A stretch of 25,012 bases of DNA from contig CALMNS010000723.1 of the NCBI GenBank assembly GCA_937871635.1, positions 1 to 25,012 of the forward strand. The letters are read 5' to 3'. Position 1 is the first letter of the stretch; every line of letters begins with the position of its first letter. Under the pieces are notes generated by a model. That model saw only the letters and a program-made list of their open reading frames with translations. It did not search any database and was not told where the DNA came from. Shown piece after piece: positions 18,278-25,012 of the stretch. This DNA comes from an uncultured Solirubrobacter sp. (GTDB taxonomy: Bacteria > Actinomycetota > Thermoleophilia > Solirubrobacterales > Solirubrobacteraceae). The position numbers and the translations under genes are program-made.

Positions 18278-19948
18278 CTAGGACACCGGGTCGCCGACCT
18301 TGTCCTCGTGCTCGTTAGGCACGCAGTGGGTCATCACGAGGCCCGACACGTCGCGCGGGCCGTTGTGGCCGAGGTTGGCGAGGCGCTGCTCGTCCTCCTC
18401 GGTGAGCGTCTGGGACTGCAGCGGCTTGAGGCCCTTGATCTCGTCGAGCGAGATACCGATCCCGTCGCCGACGCGCTGGCCGAGCTCGTCCTCGGCCAGG
18501 TACCAGTGCCAGACCATGCGCTCCTGGATGGCCCGGTCGCACTGCGACAACGCGTCGACCAGGTTGGCCACCAGGTCGTCCTGCTCCCACGGCTGGGAGA
18601 GGAGGTAGCGCTCGCCGGCCTGCTTGTAGTCGGCGGTCAGCGGGATCCGCTGGCGGGTGACGCGGCCGGTGATCTCCGGGCCGATCTCGTCGGGGTAGGG
18701 GGCCTGGTCCTCGCGCAGCCCCCCGGTGATCGACGGCTCGTAGTTGACGTGCGGGTTCTCGCCGCCCTCGTCGACGTAGTACGCCATCTGCCCGTCGCGC
18801 TGGTTGGTCCGCGGGGGCGTCGCGGGCGAGTTGACCGGAAGCTGCAGGTAGTTCGGCCCGACGCGGTAGCGCTGGGTGTCGGAGTAGGAGAACGTGCGCC
18901 CGACGAGCATCTTGTCGTCGGAGAAGTCCAGGCCGTCGACTAGCACGCCGGTGCCGAACGCGATCTGCTCGTTCTCGGCGAAGAAGTTCGAGACGTTCTG
19001 GTCGAGGACCATCCGCCCGACCGGCATGAGCGGGAACTCGTTCTCGGGCCACACCTTGGTGTCGTCGAGCGGGTCGAAGTCGAGCTCGGGGTGCTCCTCG
19101 TCGCTCATCATCTGGACGTTGAGCTCCCACTCCGGGTAGTCGCCGCGGTCGATCGCGGCGCGCAGCTCGAGCGTGTGGTAGCCGAGCTCCTCGGCCTGCA
19201 CCGCGGCGGCGTCGGCCGCCGTCCAGCTCTTGACGCCCTGCTTCGGGAGCCAGTGGTACTTGATGAGCTTCGTCTCGCCGCGGGCGTTGATCCACCGGTA
19301 GGTGTTGACGCCGAAGCCCTGCATCGTCCGGTACGACGCGGGGATCCCGCGCGGGCTGAAGACGAGCGTGATCATGTGCAGCGCCTCGGGCGACTGCGAG
19401 ACGAAGTCGAACACCCGGTTGGCGACCTGGCGCTCGAAGGTGACCGGGTCGGGCTTCTGGGAGTGGATGAAGTCGGGGAACTTGATCGCGTCGCGGAGGA
19501 AGAAGACGCCGAGGTTGTTGCCGACCAGGTCCCAGTTGCCGTCCTCGGTGTAGAACTTCACCGCGAAGCCGCGCGGGTCGCGCACCGCCTCGGAGGAGTC
19601 GCGGCCGCCGGCCACCGTCGAGAAGCGCACCGCCGTCTTGGTCCGCTTGCCCTTCTCCTGGAAGAGCTTCGCGCGCGTGTACTCGGCGATCGGCTCGCCG
19701 CCGACGGTGCCGTAGGCCTCGAAGTACCCGAACGAGGTGGTGCCGCGGGCGTGGACGACGCGCTCGGGGATCCGCTCGCGGTCGAAGTGGCTCATCTTCT
19801 CGAGGAACTGGTAGTTCTCGAGCGTGGCCGGTCCGCGCGCCCCGACGGTGCGCTGGTTCTGATTGTCGGCGACGGGGTGGCCCTGGCGGGTGGTGAGGAC
19901 CTTGCGGTCGTCGCCCTCGGCGGGCGGCTGGTTCGCGACATCGGTCAT
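18278..19948 (-). CDS. Monofunctional heme catalase
   Basis: The 556-residue enzyme breaks hydrogen peroxide into water and oxygen. Catalytic His is in PERVVHARGTTSFGYFE (H66), the Asn is in DGNWDLVGNN (136-145), and the proximal heme Tyr is in RTFSYSDTQRYRVGPNYLQLPVN (about 340-362), the typical RxFxYxDxxxxRxG signature. The N-terminal 25 residues and the C-terminal domain after about residue 490 are the usual arms. I place the start at ATG 19946-19948, which overlaps the fur stop (ATGA at 19945-19948) and has GAGGAG nine bases upstream; an earlier in-frame start would lie inside the fur gene. Coupling to a FurA-type regulator parallels furA-katG operons, but with a monofunctional catalase in place of a catalase-peroxidase. 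Confidence 0.95.
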   Translation of the reverse strand: MTDVANQPPAEGDDRKVLTTRQGHPVADNQNQRTVGARGPATLENYQFLEKMSHFDRERIPERVVHARGTTSFGYFEAYGTVGGEPIAEYTRAKLFQEKGKRTKTAVRFSTVAGGRDSSEAVRDPRGFAVKFYTEDGNWDLVGNNLGVFFLRDAIKFPDFIHSQKPDPVTFERQVANRVFDFVSQSPEALHMITLVFSPRGIPASYRTMQGFGVNTYRWINARGETKLIKYHWLPKQGVKSWTAADAAAVQAEELGYHTLELRAAIDRGDYPEWELNVQMMSDEEHPELDFDPLDDTKVWPENEFPLMPVGRMVLDQNVSNFFAENEQIAFGTGVLVDGLDFSDDKMLVGRTFSYSDTQRYRVGPNYLQLPVNSPATPPRTNQRDGQMAYYVDEGGENPHVNYEPSITGGLREDQAPYPDEIGPEITGRVTRQRIPLTADYKQAGERYLLSQPWEQDDLVANLVDALSQCDRAIQERMVWHWYLAEDELGQRVGDGIGISLDEIKGLKPLQSQTLTEEDEQRLANLGHNGPRDVSGLVMTHCVPNEHEDKVGDPVS

Positions 19949-20382
19949 GCGGCGGCTCCTCGTGGGTTGCTGGCTTGACAGTCGGGGCACTCGCCCCAGT
20001 AGGTGACCTCCGCCTCACCGAGGCGGAAGCCGTGCAGGTCGGCCGGATCGAGGCACGGGGCCTCGCCGACGGCGCAGTCGACGTCCACCGTCAGGCCGCA
20101 CGAGCGGCAGACCATGTGGTGGTGGTTGTCGCCGGTGCGCGACTCGAAGCGCACGGGACCGCCGGCGAGCGCGATGCGGCGGGCGAGGCCGGCGCGGCCG
20201 AGCGCCTCGCAGACGTCGTAGGACGCCTGGACGGAGATCGGGACCCCGGAGGCACGCACCCGCTCGACGAGCTGGTCGATCCGCGGGTGGTCGTGCGCGG
20301 CCTCGAGCGCGCGCAGGACGGCGACCCGGGGGGCGGTGGCCCGGAGCCCGGCCGCGCGCAGGCGGTCCTCGATCTCCTCCAC
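19945..20382 (-). CDS. Fur-family peroxide/iron regulator (FurA-like)
   Basis: The 145-residue protein has the Fur fold: an N-terminal winged helix (LRAAGLRATAPRVAVLRALEAAHDHPRIDQLVERVRASGVPISVQASYDVCEALGRAGL) and a metal-binding domain with GDNHHHMVCRSCGLTVDVDCAVGEAPCL, HGFRLGEAEVTYWGECPDCQ. Two CxxC pairs (CRSC and CPDC) form the structural zinc site. The VDCAVGEAPCL block and the linkage to a catalase are those of actinobacterial FurA proteins, which sense peroxide through metal. The GTG at 20380-20382 has no ribosome binding site, but a TACGGT box ends seven bases upstream, as in leaderless transcripts. Upstream of this lies a palindromic operator. It probably represses itself and the catalase gene and is released by peroxide. 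Confidence 0.9.
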   Translation of the reverse strand: MEEIEDRLRAAGLRATAPRVAVLRALEAAHDHPRIDQLVERVRASGVPISVQASYDVCEALGRAGLARRIALAGGPVRFESRTGDNHHHMVCRSCGLTVDVDCAVGEAPCLDPADLHGFRLGEAEVTYWGECPDCQASNPRGAAA

Positions 20383-20399
20383 GCCGAGGACCGTACCAG

Positions 20400-20416
20400 T
20401 CTGGAACGGTTCCAGA
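20400..20416. promoter_or_regulatory. Perfect 17-base palindrome at the fur promoter
   Basis: TCTGGAACGGTTCCAGA has eight-base perfect arms around one G. It lies 18 bases upstream of the GTG of the Fur-family gene. A TACGGT element (complement of 20390-20395) follows it towards the gene, so the palindrome covers the -35 to spacer region of the presumed promoter. I read it as the self-regulatory operator of the FurA-like protein. It also lies 60 bases before the ATG of the divergent HD-GYP gene, so it might affect that gene too. Confidence 0.65.
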
Positions 20417-20475
20417 AACCCGGGTACGGCGTTCGGGCCGGTGCGAGGTACCGTGCTGACAATCGGAACCCACTG

Positions 20476-21858
20476 ATGAGCCCGGTATCCCACTGGAGAG
20501 GGCGGCTGCTGCTCGCGGCCCAGCTCGTTCTCCTCGCCACGTCGCTCAGCGTCGCCGTGGTGAGCTCGAACGCGGAGGATTGGCGCCCGCTCGAGCTCTT
20601 CGTCGCTCTGCTGGCCCTGGCCATCGTCGGCGAGTTCCTGGCCATCCGGGCGGGCGGCGTCCGCATCGGCCCGGCCTTCATGGCCACCGCGCTGAGCATG
20701 GCGCTGCTCGGCCCGGCGCCCGCGGCGGTGATCGCCGTGCTCGCGATGCTCGGCCCCGTCCTGCGCGCGCGGACGCCGGCCCACCTGCTGCTCAACAACG
20801 TCGTGGCCCTCACGACGTACCCCGTGGTCGGGGCGCTGCTCATCGAGGCGATCAGCGACCCCGACGACCCGGGGGTGGCGGCCGCCCTCGCCGTGACCGG
20901 CGTCTACCTCGCGGCGAACTTCCTGAACTTCGCGCTCATCGTCGGCTACCTCTGCGCGCTCGAGCGCCGGAGCTTCCTCACCGCCGCGCGGACCCTCTAC
21001 CTCCCCGTCTTCCCGTGGGAGGTGGCCACCGCGCTGCTGACCGCCCTGACCGTCCTGGCCTACGCCCAGATCGGCATCCTGGCGATCGTCGCGGCGGTGC
21101 CGCTGTTCATCCAGCGCTCGCTGCTCCAGGCCCTCGTGGACGTCGAGGCGCAGCGCAAGGAGCTCGGCGAGCAGATGGACGAGCTGCTCGCGCTGCACGA
21201 CGGCGTCGTGCGGGTGATGGTCGAGACCCTGTCGATGCGCGACAAGATGACCGCGCGACACTCCGCCGCCGTCGCGCGCTACGCGCTGGCCACGGCGGGC
21301 GCGGCGGGCCTGCCGCGGCGCGAGCAGGAGCTCGTGCACACCGCCGGGCTCCTGCACGACGTCGGCAAGTTCGCCTTCCCGGACTCGACGCTGACGAGCC
21401 GCACCCTCAGCCCCGAGGACTGGGCGCTCATCCGCACGCATCCGCGGCGGGGCGCCGAGATCGTCGGGCGGGTGCGCGGCTACGGGGAGGTGGCCGACAT
21501 CATCCTGCACCACCACGAGCGCATGGACGGGGCGGGCTACCCGGACGGGGTGGCCGGGACCGACATCCCCGTGCTCGCCCGGATCGTCGCGGTGGTCGAC
21601 AGCTTCGACGTGATGACGGCGCGCGATTCCTATCGCACGCCGATCTCCACGGAGGCTGCCATCGCGGAGCTCCGGCGTGTGGCCGGAACGCAGCTCGACG
21701 AGCGCTTCGTCGAGCTCTTCGTCGAACTCGTCGAGTCCAACGGGATGGGGTTCGTCCACGCCGATGACGCGGACCTGGAGCGTGAGCTCAGCGCCGGCCG
21801 GAGGGCGGGGCCCAGTCCCGAGCCCAGCGGTTCCAGCGCTTCAACGCCTGCCTACTAG
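20476..21858 (+). CDS. Membrane-anchored HD-GYP domain protein (likely cyclic-di-GMP phosphodiesterase)
   Basis: From ATG 20476 the protein has 460 residues. Residues 9-210 hold about six to seven membrane helices, like MASE-type sensor modules. A linker with VDVEAQRKELGEQMDELLALHDG (about 221-243) leads to an HD-GYP domain. The domain keeps its signature residues: H262 (ARHS), H294-D295 (LLHDVGK), H322 (THPRRG), H346/H347 (LHHHERMDGAGYPDG) and D375 (VVDSFD), with GYP at 354-356. HD-GYP proteins degrade cyclic-di-GMP. A longer frame goes upstream through the FurA gene on the other strand, but the ATG at 20476 fits where the hydrophobic N-terminus begins. The ribosome binding site is weak. The last 25 residues are Ser/Pro-rich. 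Confidence 0.88.
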   Translation: MSPVSHWRGRLLLAAQLVLLATSLSVAVVSSNAEDWRPLELFVALLALAIVGEFLAIRAGGVRIGPAFMATALSMALLGPAPAAVIAVLAMLGPVLRARTPAHLLLNNVVALTTYPVVGALLIEAISDPDDPGVAAALAVTGVYLAANFLNFALIVGYLCALERRSFLTAARTLYLPVFPWEVATALLTALTVLAYAQIGILAIVAAVPLFIQRSLLQALVDVEAQRKELGEQMDELLALHDGVVRVMVETLSMRDKMTARHSAAVARYALATAGAAGLPRREQELVHTAGLLHDVGKFAFPDSTLTSRTLSPEDWALIRTHPRRGAEIVGRVRGYGEVADIILHHHERMDGAGYPDGVAGTDIPVLARIVAVVDSFDVMTARDSYRTPISTEAAIAELRRVAGTQLDERFVELFVELVESNGMGFVHADDADLERELSAGRRAGPSPEPSGSSASTPAY

Positions 21859-21972
21859 TGACGCCAACCCATGACAGGCTCCTCTCGGTTGCAGATGATC
21901 CGACGTTCTGGACCACGTACTCGGCATGCGGCGCACGGGCTTGAGGGAACGGTTGGACGGCGCTTGAGCGTG

Positions 21973-21978
21973 TAGCTT
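21973..21978 (+). promoter_or_regulatory. Candidate -10 element upstream of aceE
   Basis: TAGCTT lies 60 bases before the aceE ATG, in the 179-base gap after the HD-GYP gene. No good -35 lies 17 bases upstream; GGTTGG with a 16-base spacer is the best. The same TAGCTTGCT string appears at the MFS leader promoter (15828-15836). Weak evidence. Confidence 0.35.
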
Positions 21979-22037
21979 GCTCGGGCCGTCGCCGCCCGAC
22001 CTCCGGGCCGGTTCCCCGCTCTCGATAACGGAGACGC

Positions 22038-24671
22038 ATGAAGTCAGGGCAGGACCCAGACCCCGCCGAGACCGCCGAGTGGCTTGAGGCGCTCGACGGC
22101 GTGCTGCGCACGGACGGCCCCGAGCGGGCGCAGACCCTGCTCGGGACGCTGCTCGATCACGCGCGGCATCTCCGCGCGCCGGTGACCTCGGCGCTCGAGA
22201 CGCCGTACGTCAACACGCTCGACCCCGCGGCCGACCCGCCCGCCGACGAGACGGTCGCGCTCGAGCAGCGCATCCGTGCCTACGTGCGCTGGAACGCCAT
22301 CATGATCGTCCTGCGGGCGAACGCGGAGAGCTCGGAGCTCGGGGGCCACATCGCGAGCTACCAGTCCGCGGCGACGCTCTACGAGGAGGGCTTCAACCAC
22401 TTCTGGCACGCGCCGTCGGCCGAGCACGGCGGCGATCTCGTCTACGTGCAGGGCCACTCCTCGCCGGGCATCTACGCGCGCGCCTTCCTCGAGGGGCGCC
22501 TGAGCGAGGCCCAGCTCGACGGCTTCCGCACCGAGACCGACCCGGCCCATCCCGGCCTGAGCAGCTATCCGCACCCCTGGCTCATGCCGGACTTCTGGCA
22601 GTTCCCGACGGTCTCCATGGGCCTCGGGCCGATGATGGCGATCCACCAGGCGCACTTCATGAAGTACCTCACCGGGCGGGGGATCACCGACACGACCTGG
22701 CGCAAGGTGTGGGCGTTCATGGGCGACGGCGAGATGGACGAGCCCGAGTCGATGGGCGCGCTCTCGCTGGCCGGGCGCGAGCGCCTGGACAACCTCGTGT
22801 TCGTCGTCAACTGCAACCTGCAGCGCCTCGACGGGCCGGTGCGCGGCAACGGGAAGATCATCCAGGAGCTCGAGACGAACTTCCGCGGCGCGGGGTGGAA
22901 CGTCATCAAGGTCATCTGGGGCTCGCGGTGGGACGAGCTGCTGGCCGCCGACACCGAGGGACGGCTCCAGCAGCGCATGGACGAGGCGCTCGACGGCGAC
23001 TACCAGACCTACAAGTCGCGCGACGGCGCCTTCGTCCGCGAGCACTTCTTCGGCACCTCCCCCGAGCTCGCGGCGATGGTCGCGGACTGGAGCGACGAGG
23101 AGATCTGGCAGCTCAACCGCGGCGGCCACGACCCGCTGAAGGTCCGAGCGGCCTACCGGGCGGCCGTCGCGCACCGGGGCCAGCCGACCGTGATCCTCGC
23201 CAAGACGATCAAGGGCTACGGGATGGGGGAGGCGGGCGAGGGCCAGAACATCACCCACCAGCAGAAGAAGATGAGCGAGGCGGTGCTGCTCGCCTTCCGC
23301 GACCGGTTTGGCCTCGAGCTCACCGACGAGCAGGTTCGCGGGCAGGCCTTCGTCCGCCCGCCCGAGGACGGGCCGGAGCTCCGCCACCTGCTCGAGCGGC
23401 GCTCCGCGCTCGGCGGCAGCCTGCCGCAGCGGACCGGCACGGGCCCGGCGCTGCCGGTGCCGGAGCTCTCGGCGTTCAAGACGATCCTCGACGGCGCCGG
23501 GGAGCGCGAGATCTCCACCACCATGGTCTTCGTGCGGGTGCTCTCCACCGTGCTGCGCGACAAGCACGTCGGGCCGCGCGTGGTCCCCATCGTCGCCGAC
23601 GAGTCGCGCACGTTCGGCATGGAGGGCATGTTCCGCCAGCTCGGGATCTTCAGTCAGCTCGGGCAGCTCTACAACCCCGAGGACGCCGGCTCGCTGATGT
23701 TCTACAAGGAGGACGAGCAGGGCCAGATCCTCCAGGCGGGCATCAACGAGGCGGGCGCCATGAGCGCGTGGCTCGCGGCGGCCACGAGCTACGCCAACCA
23801 CGGCGAGCCGATGGTGCCGTTCTACGTCTACTACTCCATGTTCGGCTTCCAGCGGATCGGGGACCTGGCGTGGGCGGCCGGCGACTCGCGGGCCCGCGGG
23901 TTCCTCATCGGCGGCACCTCCGGGCGCACGACGCTCAACGGCGAGGGACTGCAGCACGAGGACGGCCACTCCCATCTCCTCGCCGCGACGATCCCGAACT
24001 GCGTGGCCTACGACCCGAGCTTCGGCTACGAGGTCGCGGTCATCGTCCAGGACGGGCTGCGGCGGATGCTCTCAGAGCAGGAGGACGTCTTCTACTACCT
24101 GACCGTCCTCAACGAGAACCACCGCCAGCCCGCGCTGCCCGAGGGTGCCCACGAGGGGATCCTGCGCGGGATGCACCGCGTGCGCGACGGCGGGGAGATC
24201 CAGCTGCTCGGCTCGGGCGCCATCCTGCGCGAGGTGCTCGAGGCGGCCGAGCTGCTCGCCACGGACTGGGGGGTCGACGCCGACGTCTGGAGCGTCACCT
24301 CGTTCACCGAGCTCGCCCGCGACGGGAACGCCGCCGCGCGCCACGCGCGGCTGCACCCGTCCGAGGAGGCGCCCGTGCCGTACGTGGCCGCCTGCCTGTC
24401 GTCCGAGCGCGGCCCGGTCGTCGCGGCGACGGACTACCAGCGCCTCTTCGCCGAGCAGGTCCGCCCGTGGGTGCCCGGCGCCTACGAGGTGCTCGGCACG
24501 GACGGCTACGGCCGCTCGGACTACCGCACGGCGCTGCGTCGCTTCTTCGAGGTCGACCGCTTCCACGTCGTCCTCGCCGCCCTCCACGCCCTGGGTCGCT
24601 CCGACGACGCGGCGAGGGCCATCGCCCAGTACGAGATCGACGCCGAAGGAGCCCCGCCGTGGCGACGCTGA
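22038..24671 (+). CDS. aceE: Pyruvate dehydrogenase E1 component, homodimeric type
   Basis: This 877-residue enzyme decarboxylates pyruvate and passes the acetyl group to the lipoyl group of E2, with thiamine diphosphate and Mg2+. The cofactor motif is GDGEMDEPESMGALSLAGRERLDNLVFVVNCNLQRLDGPVRGNG (about residues 229-272), which includes the GDG and the NCN ends. The N-terminus has LRANAESSELGGHIASYQSAATLYEEGFNHFWHA and QGHSSPGIYARAFLEGRLSE, both conserved in AceE. The middle (about 540-640) has SRTFGMEGMFRQLGIFSQLGQLYNPEDAGSLMFYKEDEQGQILQAGINEAGAMSAWLAAATSYA, also typical. The length fits the single-chain type (about 880-930). The ribosome binding site GGAG lies five bases before the ATG. The stop overlaps the E2 gene by 13 bases. 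Confidence 0.97.
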   Translation: MKSGQDPDPAETAEWLEALDGVLRTDGPERAQTLLGTLLDHARHLRAPVTSALETPYVNTLDPAADPPADETVALEQRIRAYVRWNAIMIVLRANAESSELGGHIASYQSAATLYEEGFNHFWHAPSAEHGGDLVYVQGHSSPGIYARAFLEGRLSEAQLDGFRTETDPAHPGLSSYPHPWLMPDFWQFPTVSMGLGPMMAIHQAHFMKYLTGRGITDTTWRKVWAFMGDGEMDEPESMGALSLAGRERLDNLVFVVNCNLQRLDGPVRGNGKIIQELETNFRGAGWNVIKVIWGSRWDELLAADTEGRLQQRMDEALDGDYQTYKSRDGAFVREHFFGTSPELAAMVADWSDEEIWQLNRGGHDPLKVRAAYRAAVAHRGQPTVILAKTIKGYGMGEAGEGQNITHQQKKMSEAVLLAFRDRFGLELTDEQVRGQAFVRPPEDGPELRHLLERRSALGGSLPQRTGTGPALPVPELSAFKTILDGAGEREISTTMVFVRVLSTVLRDKHVGPRVVPIVADESRTFGMEGMFRQLGIFSQLGQLYNPEDAGSLMFYKEDEQGQILQAGINEAGAMSAWLAAATSYANHGEPMVPFYVYYSMFGFQRIGDLAWAAGDSRARGFLIGGTSGRTTLNGEGLQHEDGHSHLLAATIPNCVAYDPSFGYEVAVIVQDGLRRMLSEQEDVFYYLTVLNENHRQPALPEGAHEGILRGMHRVRDGGEIQLLGSGAILREVLEAAELLATDWGVDADVWSVTSFTELARDGNAAARHARLHPSEEAPVPYVAACLSSERGPVVAATDYQRLFAEQVRPWVPGAYEVLGTDGYGRSDYRTALRRFFEVDRFHVVLAALHALGRSDDAARAIAQYEIDAEGAPPWRR

Positions 24672-25012
24672 AGGACGTGCTGGTCCCGGACATCGGGGAC
24701 TTCGTCGACGTGCCGGTGGTCGAGCTGCTCGTCTCGGCGGGGGACACCGTCGCGCTCGACGATCCGCTCATCGTCCTGGAGTCCGACAAGGCGACCATGG
24801 AGGTCCCGGCGCCGTTCGCGGGGACGGTCGACGCCCTCGAGATCGCCGTCGGGGACACCGTGAGCCAGGGAACCAGGATCGCCGTGCTGTCCATCGCCAA
24901 CGGCGCGGCCCCCGCCGAGCCCGCCGAGCCGGCCGAGCAGATCGCCCCGCCGGCGACCGAGGCCGGATCGGCGTCGTCGCTCGCCACGGCGGTGCAGGCG
25001 GAGGTCCAGGCG
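24659..25012 (+). CDS. aceF: Dihydrolipoamide acyltransferase (E2), N-terminal lipoyl domain; runs off right edge
   Basis: The first 118 codons begin VATLKDVLVPDIGDFVDVPVVELLVSAGDTVALDDPLIVLESDKATMEVPAPFAGTVDALEIAVGDTVSQGTRIAVL, a complete lipoyl domain (residues 1-77) with the lipoylated Lys in ESDKATMEVP (K44). An Ala/Pro/Glu-rich linker follows (about 80-118). The peripheral-subunit-binding and catalytic domains lie beyond the window. The GTG at 24659-24661 has AAGGAG (24646-24651) upstream, seven bases before it, and lies within the last codons of aceE, in another frame; overlapping by 13 bases suggests translational coupling, so that E1 and E2 are made together. The acetyltransferase identity follows from the lipoyl domain and neighbour; the symbol is by analogy. 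Confidence 0.93.
   Translation, partial: MATLKDVLVPDIGDFVDVPVVELLVSAGDTVALDDPLIVLESDKATMEVPAPFAGTVDALEIAVGDTVSQGTRIAVLSIANGAAPAEPAEPAEQIAPPATEAGSASSLATAVQAEVQA

Noticed and set aside
19975..20475. Upstream extension of the HD-GYP frame to 19975
   Set aside because: It would run antisense through the entire FurA gene. The hydrophobic N-terminus begins after ATG 20476.
1..25012. CRISPR array or classical phage-defence cluster
   Set aside because: No spaced direct repeats were seen. Apart from the phage exonuclease and HNH protein there is no nuclease, helicase or toxin-antitoxin set that would suggest one.

Overview
The window is high-GC, densely packed actinobacterial DNA. The FurA-type regulator coupled to a catalase, a homodimeric-type pyruvate dehydrogenase E1 (AceE) followed by a lipoyl E2, and several start regions that look leaderless or nearly so fit a deep-branching actinobacterium, possibly Thermoleophilia/Solirubrobacterales. 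That placement is inference from gene content only.

Positions 1-10032 are the right end of an integrated prophage whose visible genes are all on the minus strand. Read from right to left (direction of transcription) they are: a DEDD-type 3'-5' exonuclease next to the attachment site, four small accessory proteins, then the packaging and head cassette (HNH endonuclease, small and large terminase, portal, scaffold-like protein, major capsid protein, a small capsid-associated protein, head-tail adaptor, HK97 gp10-like protein, tail-completion protein, a small 80-residue protein) and finally the 5' part of a tail sheath gene that runs off the left edge. The sheath gene means a contractile-tailed (myovirus-type) phage. 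Most neighbours overlap by 4 bases (ATGA or GTGA). The prophage ends at a 42-base 3' half of a tRNA-Thr(CGT) gene (9991-10032), which I read as the right attachment site. The intact tRNA, integrase and lysogeny genes should lie beyond the left edge.

Positions 10033-15706 are host accessory DNA: an ion-channel-like membrane protein, a TetR regulator divergent from an MMPL/RND transporter with palindromic TGACGAAC operators between them, a broken PAP2-family phosphatase fragment fused to an unrelated reading-frame tail, and a nucleotidyltransferase-fold protein.

Positions 15707-18214 hold an MFS exporter behind a roughly 440-base structured leader, and a beta-rich protein of unknown function. 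The leader has a 10-codon leader peptide with its own ribosome binding site, a perfect 13-bp hairpin and a hairpin that buries the exporter's ribosome binding site. This looks like a translation-attenuation switch and is the most interesting feature of the window.

Positions 18278-20416 hold a FurA-catalase operon on the minus strand with a perfect 17-base palindrome at its promoter, divergent from a membrane-anchored HD-GYP protein (20476-21858). The window closes with aceE and the first 118 codons of the E2 gene, translationally overlapped, on the plus strand.
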